The notes beneath the pieces were generated by a model that did no database searches, was not told where the DNA came from, and saw only the letters and a list, made by a program, of their open reading frames with translations. From Orcinus orca (lineage: Eukaryota; Chordata; Mammalia; Artiodactyla; Delphinidae), in contig NC_064559.1 in assembly GCF_937001465.1 (NCBI RefSeq), forward strand, positions 127,113,140 to 127,177,139: DNA of 64,000 nt, in the 5' to 3' direction. Of the stretch, positions 25,862-36,457 are shown in pieces; position 1 is the first letter of the stretch; each line of letters begins with the position of its first letter. A program made the position numbers and the translations under genes.

Positions 25862-27868
25862 TAGGGGTTCCCAACCCTGGTACTGGTCCCTGGCCTGTGA
25901 GGAACCAGGCTGCACAGCAGGAGGTGAGCAGCAGGTGAGCAAGTGAAGCTTCATCTGTGTTTACAGCCGCTCCTCATCGCTCGCATTACCCGCTGAGCTC
26001 CCCCTCCTGTTAGATCAGTGGCGGCATTAGATTCTCATAGATATGCAAACCCTACTGTGAACTGCACTTATGAGGGATCTAGGTTGTGCGCTACTTATGA
26101 GACTCTAATGCCTGATGACCTGAGGTGGAGCTGAGGCAGTGATGCTAGCGCTGGGGAGCGGCTGCAAATACAGATTATCATTAGCAGAGAGGTTTGACTG
26201 CACAGAGACCATAATAAATCAATTGCTTGCAGGCTCATATCAAAACCCTATCAATGAGTGGCAAGTGACAATTAAGCTGCATCTGGTGGCAGACTTTATA
26301 GTGGCAAGTGAGTTGACGTACTTCAATTGTACAGCTGCACCTGCTGGCAGGCTTTAAGTCAGAATCCAACACTTATTTTAGTCCACACGTGGCCCGCCCA
26401 TTGTTTTATTTACCACTTCCGTCCGTGCCTCTTTCCTGCACTTTGCACTTGTCTCAGTCACAGTTTTGGTAAGCCCACAAGCTAACCCGAGCCAAAATGA
26501 GTAAAAAACTAACGTCGCTGGAGAGCTTCTTTGAAAAGGGGGAAAGACCCAATGAAGAGACAACAGAAGACGCTAAGACTGCCCACAAAAAGAAAGCTGC
26601 GTTTAAAAGAAAATACCAAGAGTCCTACTTAAATTATGGGTTCATTGAAAAGGTGATTCACATTCTCCAAGCTCGCTTTTGCATAATATGTGGCAACCGG
26701 CTATCCAATGAAGCCATGAAACATTCAAAACTGCTTCGCTACACGGAGACCAAGCACCCTGCATTAAAATACATGCCTTTGGAGTTTTTCAAAGGGAAAA
26801 CATGTGGACACAAAGAACAGAAGCAATTATTGAAGGCCACCACTTTGTCAAATGTGTCTGCGCTGAGAGCATCATTCTTAGTGGCTAACCGCATTGCTAA
26901 AGCTGTGAAGCCCTTTACTGTTGGTGAAGAGTGGATCCTGCCTGCTGCTAAGGACGTTTGTCGTGAACTTTCAGGAGAGGCTGCAGTTCTACAGGTGACA
27001 TGTGTTCCTCTTTCAGCTAGCACCATAACTAGATGAACTGATGAAATAGCAGAGGATATTGAGGCACAACTGTTAGAGAGGATTGAGTCACCATGGTACG
27101 CAATCCAGGTTGATGAGTCTACTGATGTTGACAACAAGGCAACAATGCTTGTTTTTGCGCAGTATATTTTTCAGGAGATTGTGCATTGAGGATATGTTAT
27201 GTGCACTTTTGTTGCCAACCAACACCACAGCTGCAGAAATATTCAAGTCTTTGAATGATTACATATCAGGAAAACTGAATTGGTCATTTTGTGTCAGTAT
27301 ATGCACGGACAGAGTGGCTGCCACGACTGGACGGCTTTCTGGTTTCACTACTCGGGTCAAAGAGGTCACTTCTGAATGTGAGTCTATGCACTGTGTCATC
27401 CATAGAGAAATGCTGGATAGCCAAAAAATATCACCTGAACTTTACAACGTTTTGCAGGAGGTAATTAAAATTATCAACCACATTAAAGTACATGCCCTTA
27501 ACTCATGTCTGTTCGTGCAGCTCTGTGAGGAGATGGACGCAGAGCACACACGTCTTCTCTCATACACAGAAGTGAGATGGCTTTCTAAAAGCAGATCACT
27601 GGCCAGAATTTTTGAGCTATGAGAGCTACTCCAGAGATTTCTTTTAGAAAAACAGTCACCACTGGCAGCACATTTCAGTGACACACAATGGGTCACAAAA
27701 CTTGCTTACTTGTGTGACATATTCAACCTGCTCAACAAACTCAATCTGTCACTTCAAAGAAGAATGACAACTGTGTTCAACTCGGGGGATAAAGTGGCTG
27801 CATTCAAAGTCAAACTGGAATTATGGGGGCGACGAGTGAACACTGAGGTTTTTGACATGCTTCAAAAG
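25862..27868 (+). mobile_element. hAT-family (Charlie-like) autonomous DNA transposon, 3'-truncated
   Basis: Starts with a terminal inverted repeat-like end (TAGGGGTTCCCAACCC) and a roughly 630-bp 5' region of a family I recognise as a common mammalian hAT element. A transposase gene follows on the + strand. The sequence leaves the transposase around 27866 and continues as L1, so the C-terminal third of the gene, the 3' terminal repeat and the second target duplication are missing. The exact family name is not certain. Confidence 0.85.
26497..27868 (+). pseudogene. Broken hAT transposase (BED-finger, ZBED/SCAND3-like)
   Basis: Starts at ATG 26497 (MSKKLTSLESFFEKGE). Near residues 68-92 a CxxC plus His pair (CIICGNRLSN, then YTETKH) forms a BED-like zinc finger for DNA binding. 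The catalytic region is partly kept: VDESTD with a conserved acidic residue, and CVIHRE, the C-x2-H type motif of hAT enzymes. Damage seen: a TGA at 27034, a one-base frameshift near 27165-27190, another TGA at 27620, and loss of the C-terminal dimerisation region. Both TGA codons sit where CGA (Arg) would be expected, which fits CpG decay. Related transposases were domesticated in mammals as ZBED5- and SCAND3-like genes, but this copy is disabled. Confidence 0.88.
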
Positions 27869-28260
27869 TGTTTGCTGGCATAACAATCAATGAAAAACCA
27901 AGGAACAGAACAGAAAGCCCTGAAACTCTGTATTCCAAAGAACATAACATATGATAAAAGAAGACTCTCAAGTCAATTGGGAAAAGATCTTTTATTAAAC
28001 TTATAATGAATGGGCAAATTAGCTCCTTGGGAAAAATAATCTAAGTGTATCCTTTCTTCATACTATACATCAAAACAAGTTTTATATTAAAACCTAAAAG
28101 AAGAACTGTACTAGATTAAACTATTGAAAAAAGAAAAATGATAGGTGGATAATTACCCTATTTGAAATGGAAAAGAAAAGCTTTCTAAAGGTGAAAGAAA
28201 TGAAAAAATATCACAGTGAAGATACTGAATGTGTTTGCATGTAATTTTAAACATCTATAT
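27868..28260 (+). mobile_element. Old L1 ORF2 fragment joined to the hAT copy
   Basis: From about 27868 the text follows L1 ORF2: 'tgctggcataacaatcaatg', 'ggaacagaacagaaagccc', 'gggaaaagatcttttattaa' and 'catactatacatcaaaacaa'. Many stops. It begins exactly where transposase similarity ends. Confidence 0.75.
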
Positions 28261-30560
28261 ATTTTTTAAAAACATGAACAAAACTAAAATATGAATGTAA
28301 AAAGTGTTCGTAAGATAATAACTCAGTTGCTTCAGAACCAAGGTGCATGCCTTCTCATTAAGTGAATACCATATAATATAATAGTTCTATCCTCAACAAA
28401 AGGCTTAACAGCCAACATGCTATCACCAGTGAGTTGGCTTTCTAATGACATCCCTCAGTTTATAGCATAATATCCAGGTGTAAGTCAAAAAATCAGCTCT
28501 TTTCTGGTCTGTTGTAAACTAGAGGTGGAGTTTTAAAGTTCTTTGAGCAAGAAAGGAAAATAAATAATAACACAAGGAAAAAAAACCTTTTAAAACTCAG
28601 TTTACAGAGACGTGCAAAGTAAAGCAGCAGTGAGGTATTTTTAAGTATCAAATGGGTAAAATATTTTAAAGGGAATATTTAATTCAAAAAATGGTGGTGA
28701 AGTAGAGATTTTGACACTCGATTGGTAGAATTGTAACGATATACATTTTCAAAACAAAACCTATGCCTGTATGCCTATTTGATATCATTTAGGAATGTCC
28801 CTTAACTTAGTACTTGTGTTGGATTCTCTATTTCTGTTTCCTCCATATTCCTCGTTCTTAGTGTAATTACTTAGCATATTTTTCTGGAACTTAGCTTGAG
28901 AACTTCCTGAGATAGTCTAAGCATACTCATAAATTTTCAGCTCATGCATATTTTAAAATATCTTTATTCTATTTTCATAGTTAATAATTTGGTTGAGCAT
29001 AAATTCCCACATTAACGTCATTTTTAACTAAACATTTTAAGCCATTATTCCAATTTATTCTATCAGTTATTGAGAAATCTGATTGCAATTAATATCTGCT
29101 TTTAAGATTATATATATTATATATTATATATATATATATTTCCCCCCTTTCAGATCTCTTTACCCCTTGTGATCTGATTTTTGCAGTGAGGATTTTCCTT
29201 TCAATTTATTGTTGAGCTCTCAGGTCTTTTCTATCTGAAAATTTATACCTTTAGATCTAAGAAATTTTCTGGTGTTATTTTGTTATAATTTGTCTTCATT
29301 TTTCTCTGGTCTTTTTAAATCATTCTCCTTGCTAATTTTCAAAAATCTTTTTTTTCCTACTTGAATCTTACTGTTCTCTCTTTTGGGAGATTTATTATTC
29401 TATCTTTTGGGATATAATTTTATATCATTTTAAATCCCCTAACCTATTATTTTATTGGTAGTTGTATTTTAATTTTCTTAAAATTCTTTCTTGTTTTCCA
29501 GTAGTTTCTTTTTTATTGCATGCTCATCTTTTGAATGCAATGCCTTATCTTACTCTTTCTAAGGATATTAACTGTTTGGTTTTTTTTCTTTCAGTTTTCC
29601 TTCAATTCTTATATGCTTACTATTTCCTCCTCATTATTCATTCTTTTATTTATTTTGATGATTTGTTTTGGTTTCTCTAGTTCATGTAAGAGACTTTCTG
29701 AAATGCCTGCAGATCCAGGGCTCTTTTTCTTGATTCAGTTTTGAGTGTGAGACACTGAAAAGCTGACTGGAAGCTTTGTGTTTGTGAGTGAAGTTGAGCA
29801 GTTATAGAGTTTAAATGTAGAATGATTGAACTGTAAGCTGTCCTTTTTATTGGGGCCCATAAATATGGGGTCTTTTCTCTAGGAACAAATAGTTTCTTAG
29901 GAAAAGAATCCTCAAGTCTCCTATCATGGAAGCACATGTCCTCTGATGTAAAAGGAAAGGAGGGTGAATGGTAGTCTCAGTGTTCAATATGCAGACTTCC
30001 ATTTCATTTCCCTACTTTTCATTATCATCTCAATCACAGCCTTCTACTAGTTTTGATATCTGGTGTATCTCTAGTACACTTTCTCAATAAAAATAAATCT
30101 CTGGTCTTTAGCGGACTACTAGAAATCTGACTGCAAAGAGTGGGAGAGGGGACCTGGGGTCCTGCTGATTCTACATATCAATCTTCACATGATGTTCCCA
30201 TTTTTAGTCCCTTGTGGGCCCATTGCTGCGTTCCACAGTCCTGAGCCTTTCTGGGAGTTCCACACCATGCATGTTTGTAGGTTTCTACTACGGCAGTTAC
30301 CACTTCTCAATTCACTTTCCAAGTTCCAAAATTTTTCATCTATAGAAGATACCTTCCTTACTCTCTTTATCTCCATGCATCTATGCTTTTTGTCTTTTAG
30401 TATTTACTTTCTGTCATTAAGGTGGGGTTTTCAGGAAGGAGTGTATAGGTGTGGTGAATCTGCAATGTTTCATCAAAATATGTTACATTTTTAGATAATT
30501 AAAAAACAATTCTTTGAAAAATTTCAATGTAAGAACCATGATACTTAGAGATTCAGCGTG
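28261..30560. other. Intron 18, T-rich in part, unassigned
   Basis: An (AT)n tract lies at 29107-29141. From about 28930 to 29700 the sequence is T-rich and pyrimidine-biased, like an old antisense LINE, but I could not place it. No exon or RNA gene was seen. Confidence 0.45.
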
Positions 30561-30575
30561 TCACATTATATTTTA
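30561..30575 (+). repeat. Target-site duplication of L1 (left)
   Basis: TCACATTATATTTTA, identical to 32081-32095. Confidence 0.93.
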
Positions 30576-31047
30576 TTTTATTTTTTACATCTTTATTGGA
30601 GTATAATTACTTTACAATGGTGTGTTAGTTTCTGCTTTATAACAAAGTGAATCAATTATACATATACATATATTCCCATATCTCCTTCCTCTTGTGTCTC
30701 CCTCCCTCCCACCCTCCCTATCCCACTCATCCAGGTGGTCACAAAGCACCGAGCTGATCTCCCTCTGCTATGTGGCTGCTTCCCACTAGCTATCTGTTTT
30801 ACGTTTTGTAGTGTATATATGTCCATGCCACTCTCTCACTTTGTCACAGCTTACCCTTCCCCCTCCCCATATCCTCAAGTCCATGCTCTAGTAGGCCTGT
30901 ATCTTTATTCCCGTCTTACCCTTAGGTTCTTCATGACATTTTTTTTTTCTTTGATTCCATATATATGTGTTAGCATATGGTATTTCTCTTTCTGACTTAT
31001 TCACTCTGTATGAAAGACTCTAGGTCCATCCACCTCACTAATAACTC

Positions 31048-31053
31048 AATTTC
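31048..31053 (+). repeat. Target-site duplication of nested SINE (left)
   Basis: AATTTC, repeated at 31274-31279. The interrupted L1 reads through normally when the SINE and one copy are removed. Confidence 0.75.
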
Positions 31054-31273
31054 AGTTTTTGTTTGTTTGTTTGTTTTTTTTGCGGTACGCGGGCCTCTCA
31101 CCGCTGCGGCCTCTCCCGCTGTGGAGCACAGGCTCTGGACGTGCAGGCCCAGCGGCCATGGCCCACGGGCCCAGCCACTCCGCGGCACGTGGGATCCTCC
31201 CAGACCAGGGCACAAACCTGCGTCCCCTGCATCAGCAGGCAGACTCTCAACCACTGCGCCACCAGGGAAGCCC
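31054..31273 (-). mobile_element. CHR-type tRNA-derived SINE (cetacean), antisense
   Basis: Poly(T) at the left, then 'tgcggtacgcgggcctctc', and at the right 'accagggaagccc', which is the start of the SINE read backwards. The internal Pol III promoter belongs to the tRNA-like part near 31190-31270. This SINE family marks the Cetacea-hippo lineage. It sits inside the L1 at 30576-32080, so it is younger. Confidence 0.95.
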
Positions 31274-31475
31274 AATTTCGTTTCTTTTTATGGCTGAGTA
31301 ATAGTCCATTGTATATATGTGCCACATCTTCTTTATCCATTCATCCAATGATGGACACTTAGGTTGTTTCCATCTCCTAGCTATTGTAAATAGAGCTGCA
31401 ATGAATATTTTGGTACATGACTCTTTTTGAATTATAGTTTTCTCAGGGTATATGCCCAGTAGTGGGATTGCTGGG

Positions 31476-31985
31476 TCATATGGTAGTTCTATTTGTAGTT
31501 TTTAAGGAACCTGCATACTGTTCCCCATAGTGGCTGTACCAATTCACATTCCCACCAGCAGTGCAAGAGTGTTCCCTTTTCTCCACACTCTCTCCAGCAT
31601 TTATTGTTTCTAGATTTTTTGATGATGGCCATTCTGACTGGTGTGAGAGATGATATCTCATTGTAGTTTTGAATTGCATTTCTCTAATGATTAATGATGT
31701 TGAGCATTCTTTTATGTGTTTGTTGGCAATCTGTATATCTTCTTTGGAGAAATGTCTGTTTAGGTCTTCTGCCCATTTTTGGATTGGGTTGTTTGTTTTT
31801 TTGTTATTGAGCTGCATGAGCTGCTTGTAAATTTTGGAGATTAATCCTTTGTCAGTTGCTTCATTTGCTAATATTTTCTCCCATTCTGAGGGTTGTCTTT
31901 TCATCTTGTTTATGGTTTCCTTTGCTGTGCAAAAGCTTTGAAGTTTCATTAGGTCCCATTTGTTTATGTTTGTTTTTATTTCCAT
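31476..31985 (-). pseudogene. L1 ORF2 remnant
   Basis: 169 codons of the ORF2 region after the reverse transcriptase, with a premature end caused by a frameshift near the middle of the element. Motifs: WDLMKLQSFCTAKETI, WAEDLNRHFSKEDIQ. Not expected to make a product. Confidence 0.88.
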
Positions 31986-32095
31986 TTCTCTAGGAGGTGG
32001 GTCAAAAAGGATCTTGCTGTGATTTATGTCCTAGAGTGTTCTGCCTATGTTTTCCTCTAAGAGTTTGATAGTTTCTGGCCTCACATTATATTTTA

Positions 32096-33245
32096 AAAGT
32101 AAATTCTTGCTATTCATAAGCTCACGTTCAGTGTCTACAAAGAGCTATGGAAAAATTTCTGTGAAATACCATTGTCTTATTAACAGTGTAATGTGTATGT
32201 ATGTGTATGTGTGTTGTTTTGTCTGTGCGTGTGTACACATACACGCATAATTAAAACTGATATGGAACTAGTAAATTTCCTTGTGCGAGGAAAATATTCT
32301 CCACACAGAATTCAGGATTTTAGATTTCTCTAGCTTTTTGCGTCATTGCCAAATGACAGGAAACTTTTTTTTTTTCTTAAATGATGCTTTCTTTCCAATT
32401 ATGCACATGAAATTAGCCGGATTTGGTTTTCATTTTCCTCTACACAGTTTTAGAGGAGAGCAACGGCAGGAAGTCGGCTTGGGGGTTAGTAATACCCAGG
32501 TAATTCAGCATAATTGGAATCCTGATCTGTGACTTTCTAAATCTAGGCATTGAGTTAAGAACATTGAGGAACATTTAACTAGTGCAGCTTAGTCATGTGT
32601 TGTTATATTATCAACAACAATTGTGTATCTCTTTCCCTATCCACTCACCTTCTGGAGTTTTTGGTTGTCCTGCCCTGAGTTGTAATGTGGTAAAGGGGCA
32701 GTCAAGTAGTAAATGTTAACTTTTAAAAATTGGAACCTCAAAAAAAAAAAAAAAAATTGGAACCTCAAAGCACACCACTCTGTTATAGACTGGCACACTA
32801 CTTTTGGCTTTGAAGTCCCTGAGTAGGCAGACTTTCATTGACATTAGACGTTGTTCAAGTCAGAGGGGAATACATCTCTGAAGATGAAAAATATTAAGCC
32901 ACAATCAAAGAGAAATTAATTTTTTTTTGATCTTTGCATTTCCTGGAACAGGCCGAGTCATGAGATGAATGACAGTAAACACTTACATGGCACATTAGTC
33001 AGAGTTAGTTACATAAATTGAACTGAGCAATAGCAAACTAAATACATAGATCAGCACCACCAAAAGAAAACATGTTGAAGAAAGTGCCTTACAGAGGAAA
33101 CCTAGAAGGTAAGCTATCGGCCAGGAATGTTCAGTTAAATTATGAAGAAAAGATTGGTGGATTAAGAGACAATTGAGCATGATCTTGATCAGACGGCATC
33201 CAAATGCTAAACTGGTCCATTACTTGAAATCAGTTATTCAAATAT
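32096..33245. other. Intron 18, unassigned, with a duplicated poly(A) tract
   Basis: Apart from GT-rich wording at 32190-32240 and the poly(A)/direct-repeat structure at 32724-32770, nothing is recognised. Confidence 0.5.
32724..32770 (+). repeat. Poly(A) tract flanked by direct repeats
   Basis: AAATTGGAACCTCAAA occurs at 32727-32743 and again at 32754-32769, separated only by an A-run. The arrangement resembles a target-site duplication around a tail-only insertion; local slippage is the alternative. Confidence 0.8.
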
Positions 33246-33249
33246 ACTT

Positions 33250-34290
33250 ATAATGCCTGTTTTATTAAACATTTATTAATTGAATATTTATTCAATAAGT
33301 ATTCAGTCTTGCTATTTTCAGTTGCTCAGGAATATAGGACTGCACAAGGTAGATAAGCTTTTTTGCTATCACGAAGGTTAACATTCTAATAGAGGAGAGA
33401 GGGAATAAATAAATAGGTAAAGAGATACCTAAATGCAATATAGTGATAAGTTCTGTAAAGAAAAGATCAGAGAAGGGGCAAGGGAAGTATATAATCACAA
33501 TTTTAGAAAGTATGGTGGTCAGAAAAGACTTGAATTAAATGTGGGCCCAAGCCATGTTTTCACCTGCAGAGGCAAGCACAGCACACAGGCCCTGAGATGG
33601 TGGAATGCTTGGGAACAGCAGTGAGGATATGTGATGTGAAGTAGCGTGAACAAGGAGAGTGTTTGACAATACAATGAGAGGGGGAACCAGAGATCATGTA
33701 GGCCCTCTATGGATTTTGGATTTTATTCTAATTTTTAGGATAGGTATATGACCTGATTTCCATTTTTAAATCAAATGTCACAGTAGCTATTCTGTGGCAG
33801 ACAGAATGGAGGCAGGGAGATCATTTTGATGGCTAATGCAGGAATCCAGGCCAAAGATGATGGTGATTTAGACTAGTGAGGTAGTAATGGAAGCATTGGA
33901 GGGTGGGAATGTTGCATTCAGGGTATATTTTATAAGTAAGTCAGGCTGAGGGATTGCGTTTTGGAAATGAGAGGAAGAGAAATTATAGACGATTCCAAGT
34001 AGTCTGGGTCAAGGATCTGAATGAATAATGGTGCCACTTAAAGTGATGGAGAACCCTGGAGAAGAACAGCTTTATGGCAGAGGAGTGGGGAAGAAGATCA
34101 GTAGTTCATTTTGGATGTGTTGGATTTACAATGTCTATTAAAAATGCAAGTGAAGATGTATAGCCACTGATTGGATATTTGATTATGAAGCTCAGGGTAA
34201 AGGAAGAGCTTAAGACATAAATAGAGCATTCGGACTGTAAATAGTGTATGGTATTTACAAATCATGGGACCTGATGAGATACACTAGAAA
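33250..34290 (-). repeat. Long L2 LINE fragment, antisense
   Basis: About 1 kb in one orientation. It opens with the reversed 3' tail ('aacatttattaattgaat') and runs through 'gatcatgtaggccctctat', 'gcaggaatccaggccaaaga' and 'gaagatcagtagttcatttt', all in L2 order. No open frame survives. Confidence 0.8.
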
Positions 34291-34445
34291 TGCATACAGA
34301 CAAGAAAAGAAGACATCCAAAGACTGTTTCCACATTCTGTGATCAGGAAGAGTAGGAGGATCCAGCAAAGGAAGCTGAGAGGAGGAAGGTTAGAAGGCAT
34401 AATATGGCAAGCACCATGCAATAGCTGTGCACATGTGTGTGAATC

Positions 34446-34457
34446 AAGAAGAGGGGA
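34446..34457 (+). repeat. Target-site duplication of SINE (left)
   Basis: AAGAAGAGGGGA, repeated at 34674-34685. Confidence 0.9.
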
Positions 34458-34673
34458 CGGGGCTTCCCTGGTGGCACAGTGGTTGAGAGTCCGCCTGCCG
34501 ATGCAGGGGACGTGGGTTTGTGCCCCGGTCTGGGAGGATCCCACATGCCGCGGAGCGGCTGGGCCCGTGAGCCATGGCCACTGAGCCTGCGCATCCGGAG
34601 CCTGTGCTCCACAACAGGAGAGGCCACAACAGTGAGAGGCCCGCGTACTGCAGAAAAAAAAAAAAAGAAGAAG
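34458..34673 (+). mobile_element. CHR-type tRNA-derived SINE, sense orientation
   Basis: Begins 'gggcttccctggtggcacag', contains the B-box-like 'gtgggtttgtgccccgg' and the family-specific 'cgcggagcggctgggcccgt', and ends in an A-run and AAG repeats. Flanked by 12-bp perfect duplications. Same strand as DPYD. Confidence 0.96.
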
Positions 34674-34869
34674 AAGAAGAGGGGAAGTAACACATCAGGG
34701 AGAGGGACAAAGCAAAGATTTCCTGGAAGAAGTAAAGATTGAGATTAATCTTCAAGGTTTTAGGCTTATAAATAATTGGCAAACTACTGTCCACCCCTCC
34801 TAGAGTCTAATTCTTGTCCCTTTTAAAGGTGTGTACATTCTTATAGGAAATACATGATATATACTCAAA

Positions 34870-35040
34870 TAACTCAAGTAACATTTCAGAATTTCTAGAG
34901 CACTTTCACATACTCACAATAACCCTATGTGGTAAATGCTTATAAGTATTGTTACCCAGAATTAATAAGGTTAACACATTTGTCCAAAGGCACAATTGAG
35001 AGTAGACCTCTTGCCTTCTGAATCCTACTTCTCTATTCTT
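34870..35040 (-). repeat. MIR SINE, antisense
   Basis: 'cacaataaccctatgtggta', 'attgttacccagaattaata' and 'acctcttgccttctgaatcc' follow antisense MIR order. Confidence 0.65.
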
Positions 35041-35214
35041 TTCAGTCCACCACCTATTGCAAGAGAAAATGTGGTGAATGCCAAAAGATCAACTCAAAGA
35101 GAATTCTGTAGGAGCTCCATGGAGAGAGAGCTCACTTCTCTCTGGAAGGATCAGAGAAGGCTTTTGGGAGAGGTATCATTTTTAACCAGAATTTATAAAA
35201 TGGATAAAATTCCA

Positions 35215-35745
35215 GGATAAAAGTCGCCTTACAGTGGCATCCCAGGGCCCTGCATGATTTTGTCCCAGTCAAGTCAACCTCATCTGTTGTCATTCCTAAC
35301 AGCTACTCTGGGCCATGATCAACCATGCTGAGCTACTCACACATCTACCTCATGCCAAGCTCTCTCTTGCTGATGCATCTACAAACATACCGCTCCCTTA
35401 GACACAGAGGCATTCCTACCGTAAGAGCCACTCTTTCATGTATTCTTCAAGACAAAGTCCACTGTTTTCCTTATACGCCCCCAAACAATTTAGAAGCCCC
35501 TCCCCCTGAGTCCATGCATACCGTGCATCTCTCTATCATGGTTCTATGGTATTCTACTTCTAATTTTTTGTCTGTCTTCCTTAGACTGTGAACTTCAGGA
35601 GAGAAGGACTTGCCTAGCATGTAATTGATGCTAGTCCCACATACTGGATACAGTGGTCACTAACACTGATCACTCCTTGTCCCCATGGGGCTTCTAGCAT
35701 AGCACTACTTAGTAAATGCTCATTGGACATTTAGTTATTATTACG
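35215..35745 (+). repeat. L2 LINE 3' region
   Basis: 'cagggccctgcatgattttg', 'catgccaagctctctcttgc', 'cttcaagacaaagtccact' and 'agactgtgaacttcaggaga' occur in the order of the L2 3' region in sense, ending near 'agtaaatgctcattggac'. Confidence 0.8.
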
Positions 35746-36221
35746 ATGATCATTGTTAATGAGTATATGTACTTTGTTCATATAGTTCCAAATTACTTGC
35801 ACTTAGATGTATGTATCTGAGCTAATGTTTATTTTACTTATTTTAAAGTAAAGTTTATTTTACTTCATTTTATTCTTTAAAGTATAAGCTTCTAAAATAA
35901 AGATTGCCGTAACTTTATGGTGTATAAAGTCTCCTGTGAGCAAAATGAGCATCCGATAATAATCCACAGGCTATGATGACAATAATTTAGTCTGTGCTTC
36001 CTTCAACATAGACATTTTTCTCCACCTTTACTCCTAAAATTCAACAGGAAAATTGAAAAGATTGCTTGTGAAGTTGTTGTTATATGTATGCTTCATTAGA
36101 CATCGTCTTATCCTTAGAATCTTATTACTAAATAATTTTGTTCCTGAACTGTACGGACTCCAAGAAATTGGGGGACTGCAGGATTTCAAATAATGCAAAT
36201 GACATATATCAGACAAGTAAG

Positions 36222-36234
36222 ACACCTGCATTTT
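36222..36234 (+). repeat. Target-site duplication of SINE (left)
   Basis: ACACCTGCATTTT, repeated at 36445-36457. Confidence 0.93.
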
Positions 36235-36444
36235 TTTTTTTTTTTTTTTTTTGCGGTACGCGGGCCTCTCACTGTTGTGGCCTCTCCCGTTGCGGAGCAC
36301 AGGCTGCGGACGCGCAGGCTCAGTGGCCATGGCTCACGGTCCCAGCCGCTCCGCGGCATGTGGGATCTTCCCAGAACGGGGCACGAACCCGTGTTCCCTG
36401 CCTTGGCAGGCGGACTCTCAACCACTGCGCCACCAGGGAAGCCC
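36235..36444 (-). mobile_element. CHR-type tRNA-derived SINE, antisense
   Basis: Poly(T) at left, 'gcggtacgcgggcctctcac', and 'accagggaagccc' at the right end. Perfect 13-bp duplications flank it. Many CpGs remain, so it is fairly young. Confidence 0.96.
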
Positions 36445-36457
36445 ACACCTGCATTTT

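Larger units (their letters stand above)
30576..32080 (-). mobile_element. L1 (cetartiodactyl type), 5'-truncated, antisense, with nested SINE
   Basis: Bounded by identical 15-bp duplications (30561-30575 and 32081-32095). The 3' end with its T-rich tail is on the left ('acatctttattggagtataa'), and the truncation is on the right, inside ORF2. After removing the nested SINE the insert is about 1.28 kb. A 169-codon ORF2 remnant (31476-31985, minus) still reads HFSKEDIQIANKHIKE and RYHLSHQ, but is broken by a frameshift. Antisense to DPYD. Confidence 0.95.

Noticed and set aside
26497..27622. A host ZBED/SCAND3-like gene in the intron
   Set aside because: It carries two stops and a frameshift, lacks the C-terminal part, has transposon ends upstream and no introns; it is a decayed transposase.
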